From Streptomyces sp. NBC_01446 (GTDB lineage Bacteria; Actinomycetota; Actinomycetes; Streptomycetales; Streptomycetaceae), in NCBI RefSeq assembly GCF_026340095.1, contig NZ_JAPEPO010000001.1, forward strand, positions 7,274,501 to 7,338,500: a DNA stretch of 64,000 nucleotides, given 5' to 3'. A program made the translations under genes and the position numbers. Shown here one piece after another: positions 59,486 to 64,000 of this stretch. Under the pieces are notes generated by a model. That model made no database searches and had not been told where the DNA came from. It saw only the letters and a program-made list of their open reading frames with translations. How positions within the stretch are numbered: the first letter of the stretch is position 1; every line of letters starts with the position of its first letter.

Positions 59486-60778
59486 ATGGGTCAGCAAGAG
59501 AAGGTGGCAACGAGCCTCGCCGGAGCGGTCAGCGAGGGCATCAGCGCTTCCCTCGCCCCGGTGGACGCGGAGCTGGAGCGCCGCTACCCGGGAGACCCAG
59601 GCACCCGGCAGCCCGTCCACACCGTGTACATCCCGGGCGAGCAGTTCGACGCCGACAGCATCCGCACGTGGGGCGACAAGGCCCTGGCGATGCTCGACGA
59701 ACACGCCCCGGACGCCGCCTCCTTCGCCGCCGTCCTCGGCCTGGGCGACGACCTCGCCGAGGCCGTCCACTCGCGCGTACGCGCCAAGCTGGAGCGCGAG
59801 CCGGTCGAGGACCTGCGCATCGACTTCGAGGACGGCTACAAGGGCGCCGACGAGGACCAGGACGCCGCCCGCGCCGCCCGTCTCGTCGCCGAGGCGTACA
59901 AGAACGGCACCGCCGCCCCGTACATGGGCATCCGCATGAAGTGCATGGAGGAGCCGGTACGCGACCGGGGCATCCGCACCCTCGACATCTTCCTGTCCGG
60001 CCTCATGGAGGCGGGCGGCCTCCCCGACGGGCTCGTCCTCACGCTCCCCAAGGTGACGTACCCGGAGCAGGTCACCGCCATGGTCCGGCTCCTGGAGGCG
60101 TTCGAGAAGGCCCACGGCCTCGAGGCGGGGCGCCTCGGCTTCGAGATCCAGATCGAGACCAGCCAGTCCATCCTCGCCGCCGACGGCACCGCCGCCGTCG
60201 CCCGCATGATCGACGCCGCCGAAGGCCGCGCGACCGGACTGCACTACGGCACCTTCGACTACAGCGCCTGCCTTGGCGTCAGCGCCGCCTACCAGGCCAG
60301 CGACCACCCCGCCGCCGACTACGCGAAGGCCGTCATGCAGGTGGCCGCCGCCGGCACCGGCGTCCGCGTCTCGGACGGTTCCACCAACGTCCTGCCCGTC
60401 GGCACGACCGCGAAGGTCCACGACGCCTGGCGCCTGCACTACGGCCTCACCCGCCGCGCCCTGGCCCGCGCCTACTACCAGGGCTGGGACATGCACCCGG
60501 GCCACATCCCGACCCGCTACGCCGCGGTCTTCGCCTTCTACCGCGAGGGCTTCGAGTCGGCCGCCGCGCGCCTGGCCGCCTACGCCGGTCACCACGAGGG
60601 CGGCGACGTGGCGGACGAGCCCGCCACCGCCAAGGCGCTCGCCGGGTATCTGCTGCGCGGCCTGGACTGCGGCGCCCTCGACACGGGCGAGGTCACCCGG
60701 ATCACCGGCCTCACCCTGGCCCGCCTCCAGGGCTTCGCGGGCCCGCGACGCGGCGACCTGACCGCACAGGAGCGCTGA
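59486..60778 (+). CDS. HpcH/HpaI aldolase/citrate-lyase-like protein (DUF6986 type)
   Basis: The 430-residue protein has the HpcH/HpaI TIM-barrel marks: DLRIDFEDGYKGADEDQDAARAARL (acidic metal ligands), GIRMKCME, LPKVTYPEQVTAM, and FEIQIETSQSILAADG with the metal-binding Glu. It is longer than simple HpaI enzymes, in line with the actinomycete subgroup often called DUF6986. It probably cleaves or forms a C-C bond in a CoA ester or keto acid. GGAGGG precedes ATG 59486. Confidence 0.87.
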   Translation: MGQQEKVATSLAGAVSEGISASLAPVDAELERRYPGDPGTRQPVHTVYIPGEQFDADSIRTWGDKALAMLDEHAPDAASFAAVLGLGDDLAEAVHSRVRAKLEREPVEDLRIDFEDGYKGADEDQDAARAARLVAEAYKNGTAAPYMGIRMKCMEEPVRDRGIRTLDIFLSGLMEAGGLPDGLVLTLPKVTYPEQVTAMVRLLEAFEKAHGLEAGRLGFEIQIETSQSILAADGTAAVARMIDAAEGRATGLHYGTFDYSACLGVSAAYQASDHPAADYAKAVMQVAAAGTGVRVSDGSTNVLPVGTTAKVHDAWRLHYGLTRRALARAYYQGWDMHPGHIPTRYAAVFAFYREGFESAAARLAAYAGHHEGGDVADEPATAKALAGYLLRGLDCGALDTGEVTRITGLTLARLQGFAGPRRGDLTAQER

Positions 60779-60870
60779 CCGTCCCGGTCCTGTCACGCAC
60801 ATCCGGTCCTCTCACTGCTGCCCCGTAGGCTGTACGCCACTGAAACAGGCATCACAAGAACGGCGCAGCG

Positions 60871-61473
60871 GTGTCTTCGGGGGATCAGGAAGAGACGGGC
60901 GAAGGCGGCCGCCTCCTCGCCGGGCGGTACCGGGTGCGCGAGCAGCTCGGCCGCGGCGGCATGGGAGTCGTGTGGCGCGCGGTCGACGAGGTGCTCGGCC
61001 GCGAGGTCGCCCTCAAGGAACTGCGGACCTACTCGGACGCCGCCGGGTCCGAACTGGCCGCCCTGGGCGTGCGGATGCAGCGCGAGGCCCGTGCCGCCGC
61101 CCGCGTGCGCCACCCCGGAGTCGTCGCCGTGCACGACGTCACCGAGGTCGACGGCCGGCCCCTCATCGTCATGGAGCTCGTCGACGGCCCGTCCCTCGAC
61201 GACGTGCTGCGTGACCGGGGCCCGCTCGATCCGCGCGAGGCCGCCGCGATCGGCGCCAAGGCCATGGACGCCCTCGCGGCCGCCCGCCGCGCCGGGGTCC
61301 TGCACCGGGACGTGAAGCCGGGCAACATCCTCATCGACCGCTCGGGCCGCGTCGTCCTCACGGACTTCGGCATCGCGACGATGGACGACCCCGGCGACGG
61401 CTCCGCGACCCACCTCACCCGCAGCGGCGAACTGGTGGGTGACGCGCCGCTCCCCGGGCTCCCCGTCTGCTGA
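60871..61473 (+). pseudogene. Serine/threonine protein kinase, cut off in the activation segment
   Basis: The 200-residue product has a normal PknB-type start: YRVREQLGRGGMGVVWRAVDEVLGREVALKEL (Gly loop and Lys), HRDVKPGNILID (catalytic loop) and VLTDFGIA (metal loop), up to THLTRSGELVG. Family members then read SLDYLAPE; here the frame runs into DAPLPGLPVC and stops. The whole C-lobe, membrane span and any sensor are missing, and no remnant is seen after 61473. The junction near 61440 marks a deletion or the edge of an insertion carrying the lacI-ROK pair. Confidence 0.85.
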
Positions 61474-61504
61474 CCGTCCGCCGAGCCGTCCGATGGCCCA
61501 ACTG

Positions 61505-62542
61505 TCAGTCGGCCGGGGGGAGTTCGCCCGAGCCGCGGGTGATCAGCCGCGTCGGCAGCTCGATCCGCTCCGGCACCAGCGACACCCCGTCGAGCTGCCG
61601 GAACAGCCGCTCGGCGGCCGTGCGGCCCAGCTGTGCGGCGTCCTGCGCGACGACCGTCACGCCGGGGCGCAGCAGATCGCCCAGCTCGATGTCGTCGAAG
61701 CCGACGAGCGCCACGGGGCGGTCCACCTCGGACAGGACCCGTACGACGGTCACCGTCACACGGTTGTTGCCCGCGAAGATCGCCGTGACCGGATCGGAGC
61801 CCGCGAGCATCTCCTCCGCGGCGCGCCGCACCCGCTCCGGATCGGTCACGCCGAGCGACATCCAGGCGTCCTCGACGGCGATCCCGGCGTCCTCCATCGC
61901 GGTCCGGTAGCCCCGCAGACGCTCGGCGGCGGTGTGGATGCGCGGCTGGTCACCGATGAAGCCGATACGGCGGTGGCCGTGCGCGATCAGATGCGCGACG
62001 CCGTCACGCGCGCCGCCGAAGCTGTCGGACAGCACCACGTCCGCGTCGATCTTCCCGGCGGGACGGTCGACGAACACGGTCGCGACACCGGCGGCGATCT
62101 CGGGCTCCAGGTAACGGTGGTCGTCGCCGGCCGGGATGACCACGAGCCCGTCCACCCGGCGGGCGCACAGCGCGAGGACGAGTTCCTGCTCGCGCTCCGG
62201 GTCCTCGGCGCTCGACCCGTTGATGAGCAGCGCGCCATGGGCGCGGGCGACTTCCTCGACGGCGCGGCTCAGCGGCCCGTAGAACGGGTCGGCCAGATCC
62301 TCGAGCACCAGGCCGATGCTCGCGGTCCTGCCCTTGCGCAGGACGCGCGCGCTGTCGTTGCGGCGGAAGCCCAGGGCCTCGATGGCCTCCTGGACGCGGC
62401 GTTCGGTGTCGGGGGTGACCCCCGGTTCGCCGTTCACGACGCGGGACACCGTCTTGAGGCCCACTCCGGCGCGCGCCGCGACGTCCTTCATGGTCGGGCG
62501 GTTGCCGTAACGGCTGTCGGGGCGGCGGGCGGTGCGGTCCAC
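61505..62542 (-). CDS. LacI family transcriptional regulator
   Basis: The 345-residue protein has the LacI helix-turn-helix and hinge (PTMKDVAARAGVGLKTVSRVVNGEPGVTPDTERRVQEAIEALGFRRNDSARVLRKGRTASIGLVLED) and a periplasmic-binding-like sugar domain (ADPFYGPLSRAVEEVARAHG, FVDRPAGKIDADVV, GFDDIELGDLLRPGVTVVAQDAAQLG). It starts with GTG at 62542. It is divergent from a ROK sugar kinase with a perfect palindrome between, so the kinase is its likely target. Confidence 0.94.
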   Translation of the reverse strand: MDRTARRPDSRYGNRPTMKDVAARAGVGLKTVSRVVNGEPGVTPDTERRVQEAIEALGFRRNDSARVLRKGRTASIGLVLEDLADPFYGPLSRAVEEVARAHGALLINGSSAEDPEREQELVLALCARRVDGLVVIPAGDDHRYLEPEIAAGVATVFVDRPAGKIDADVVLSDSFGGARDGVAHLIAHGHRRIGFIGDQPRIHTAAERLRGYRTAMEDAGIAVEDAWMSLGVTDPERVRRAAEEMLAGSDPVTAIFAGNNRVTVTVVRVLSEVDRPVALVGFDDIELGDLLRPGVTVVAQDAAQLGRTAAERLFRQLDGVSLVPERIELPTRLITRGSGELPPAD

Positions 62543-62626
62543 GGTGGGCTGTCCTGTCCTGTCGTCGCTGCGGTTCCAGGGGGTTCATGATGCTGTATGG
62601 GGATGTGGCGTCGAGCATAGGCCCTG

Positions 62627-62638
62627 GACAACGTTGTC
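62627..62638. promoter_or_regulatory. LacI-type operator
   Basis: GACAAC-GTTGTC is a 12-bp perfect palindrome with the central CG typical of LacI-family sites. It lies 85 bases from the lacI-type start and 66 bases before the kinase ATG, so it can serve both. Confidence 0.75.
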
Positions 62639-62703
62639 AGATGCGGGAGAGACTATCCATCGCATTCTCCCGACCTGCCATTTCACCAGGGGACCTCACA
62701 CTG

Positions 62704-63651
62704 ATGCAGACCGACCTCGTCGCCGCGCTCGACATCGGCGGCACCAAGATCGCCGGGGCCCTGGTGGACGACCACGGCCGCATCCTGCTGCGCGCGCAGC
62801 GGCCGACTCCGGCCAAGGAGGACGGGGACACGGTGATGCGGGCCGTCGAGGACGTGCTGCGGGAGTTGACCGCCGCGCCGCTGTGGGTGCGGGCGGGGGC
62901 CGTGGGCATCGGGAGCGCGGGTCCGGTGGACGCCTCCACGGGCACGGTGAGTCCGGTCAACGTGCCGGGCTGGCGCGACTTCCCGCTCGTGGACCGGGTC
63001 CGTGCGGTCACCGGGGGTCTGCCGGTCGAACTGGTCGGGGACGGCGTGGCGATGACGGCGGCCGAGCACTGGCAGGGCGCGGCGCAAGGCCATGACAACG
63101 CGCTGTGCATGGTCGTCTCCACCGGCGTCGGCGGCGGCCTGATCCTCGGCGGCAAGCTGCACCCGGGGCCCACGGGCAACGCGGGCCACATCGGCCACAT
63201 CAGCGTGGATCTGGACGGGGACCCGTGCCCCTGCGGGGCGCGCGGCTGCGTCGAACGGATCGCGAGCGGGCCGAACATCGCGCGCCGTGCGCTGGACGGC
63301 GGTTGGCGCCCCGGCGTGGACGGCGACGTGTCGGCCGCTGCGGTGGCCGCGGCCGCGCGCGCGGGCGACAAGGTGGCCATCGCCTCCTTCGAACGTGCCG
63401 CCCAGGCGCTCGCGGCGGGCATCGCCGCGACGGCCACGCTCGTGGAGATCGACATCGCGGTGATCGGCGGGGGAGTGGCCAAGGCGGGAGAGGTCCTCTT
63501 CGCGCCGCTGCGCCGCTCGCTGCGCGACTACGCGACGCTGTCGTTCGTGCAGCGCCTCACGGTGGCCCCGGCCCGCATGGGCACGGACGCGGGCCTCGTC
63601 GGCGCGGCAGCGGCGGCGCTCACACGCGACCGGGACGTGTCGGCGCTCTGA
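62704..63651 (+). CDS. ROK family sugar kinase
   Basis: The 315-residue protein has an intact ATP loop (ALDIGGTKIAGALV), GIGSAGPVDASTGTVSPVNVPGW, the catalytic Asp in LVGDGVAMTAAEHW, VSTGVGGGLILGG and the zinc motif GHISVDLDGDPCPCGARGCVE. No DNA-binding domain, so it is a kinase, probably for glucose, N-acetylmannosamine or a related sugar. ATG 62704 follows a GGGGA site. It is paired with the divergent LacI regulator. Confidence 0.92.
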   Translation: MQTDLVAALDIGGTKIAGALVDDHGRILLRAQRPTPAKEDGDTVMRAVEDVLRELTAAPLWVRAGAVGIGSAGPVDASTGTVSPVNVPGWRDFPLVDRVRAVTGGLPVELVGDGVAMTAAEHWQGAAQGHDNALCMVVSTGVGGGLILGGKLHPGPTGNAGHIGHISVDLDGDPCPCGARGCVERIASGPNIARRALDGGWRPGVDGDVSAAAVAAAARAGDKVAIASFERAAQALAAGIAATATLVEIDIAVIGGGVAKAGEVLFAPLRRSLRDYATLSFVQRLTVAPARMGTDAGLVGAAAAALTRDRDVSAL

Positions 63652-63782
63652 GGCGCGGGTGCTTACGTCTGCGCGTCTGCACATCGGTACGTCTGCACGT
63701 CGTCCGCGCGTCTTCACGTCGTTCCAGGGCGGGCCGGAGCCGGGACGGGACATGTGGCCCGCCCCGGCTCACGGGTGACGCA

Positions 63783-64000
63783 CTAGCAGGACAGCGTCGC
63801 GTCCCCCCAGTCCGCATGGTCGGAGTCCACGCCGTCGCCCGCGTCGGTCACCACGAGGCGTACCGCCTGTGCCCCGCTCACGTCGGCCGACAGCGGCTCG
63901 GCTGCGTCCGCGTTGGTGAGGGTGCCGGTGGATGCCACCTTCTTACCGTCGGCCCAGATCTCGAACGTCACGGTGCCCTTCGTGCCCTTCTCGTCGTCGA
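63783..64000 (-). CDS. NPCBM-domain protein, C-terminal end (5' part outside window)
   Basis: The visible 72 residues read DDEKGTKGTVTFEIWADGKKVASTGTLTNADAAEPLSADVSGAQAVRLVVTDAGDGVDSDHADWGDATLSC and end at a stop at 63783-63785. This matches the end of an NPCBM (novel putative carbohydrate-binding module) domain, usually at the C-terminus of secreted glycoside hydrolases such as alpha-galactosidases. The catalytic part is not in the window. The nearby sugar kinase and LacI regulator fit carbohydrate use. Confidence 0.82.
   Translation of the reverse strand, partial: DDEKGTKGTVTFEIWADGKKVASTGTLTNADAAEPLSADVSGAQAVRLVVTDAGDGVDSDHADWGDATLSC

Overview
The window is chromosomal DNA from a high-GC actinomycete, almost certainly a Streptomyces. 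The support is strongly G/C-biased third codon positions, GGAGG-type ribosome binding sites mixed with probable leaderless starts, many GTG starts, ATGA/GTGA stop-start overlaps, and actinomycete families (PucR, ROK, LVIVD, DUF5134, DUF2630, DUF6421, DUF6986-type aldolase, type B L31). It carries about 60 genes and is densely coded. No rRNA, tRNA or CRISPR array was seen.

Layout. 1-6 kb: the 3' end of a bacterial nitric oxide synthase, a beta-propeller lactonase, a CbiX-like protein, and a BadF-type sugar kinase, uracil-DNA glycosylase and BNR-repeat protein run. 6-10 kb: a decayed peptide ABC-transporter ATPase facing an intact ROK regulator plus M81 (MlrC) peptidase operon. 10-24 kb: type B L31, old yellow enzyme divergent from an ArsR regulator, a purine permease, an FprA-type reductase, a DUF305 lipoprotein divergent from an LVIVD protein, TetR, GNAT, PAP2, M56 and DUF5134 proteins, and a FUSC-MarR operon. 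24-41 kb is a catabolic island. A FadR-like GntR regulator faces M20 amidohydrolase, aldehyde dehydrogenase, SDR, DUF3311, sodium-solute symporter and penicillin-acylase-family genes. These converge on a mirror-symmetric operon (DUF917-HyuA-NCS1 permease-HyuA-DUF917) read divergently from a PucR regulator. The content suggests uptake and breakdown of an amide, hydantoin or ureide compound; the substrate is not readable from sequence.

41-44 kb: type II NADH dehydrogenase, VOC and GNAT proteins, and glycerophosphodiesterase. 44.4-47.6 kb is a mobile-element graveyard: a PadR gene cut by an IS605-type element with an intact TnpB, a dead TnpA remnant, and a second TnpB with a large internal deletion. 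47.8-53.4 kb: an LLM flavoprotein-esterase pair and a DUF6421-SDR-threonine aldolase operon. 53.4-57.4 kb: a transglutaminase-like protein with a free-standing B3/4 tRNA-editing-type protein, PlsC, DUF4395 divergent from thioredoxin, and a flavin reductase behind a Cys-containing leader peptide. 57.5-64 kb: etfBA, an HpcH/HpaI-type aldolase, a Ser/Thr kinase cut off after its DFG motif, a LacI-ROK kinase pair with a perfect palindrome between them, and the end of an NPCBM-domain protein.

No single feature proves an undescribed system. The best leads are the TnpB locus whose right-end flank (the predicted guide) is the disrupted padR gene, the mirrored HyuA/DUF917 operon with one degenerate half, the paired operators between the old yellow enzyme and ArsR genes, and two long inverted repeats in intergenic DNA (17.95 and 53.41 kb).
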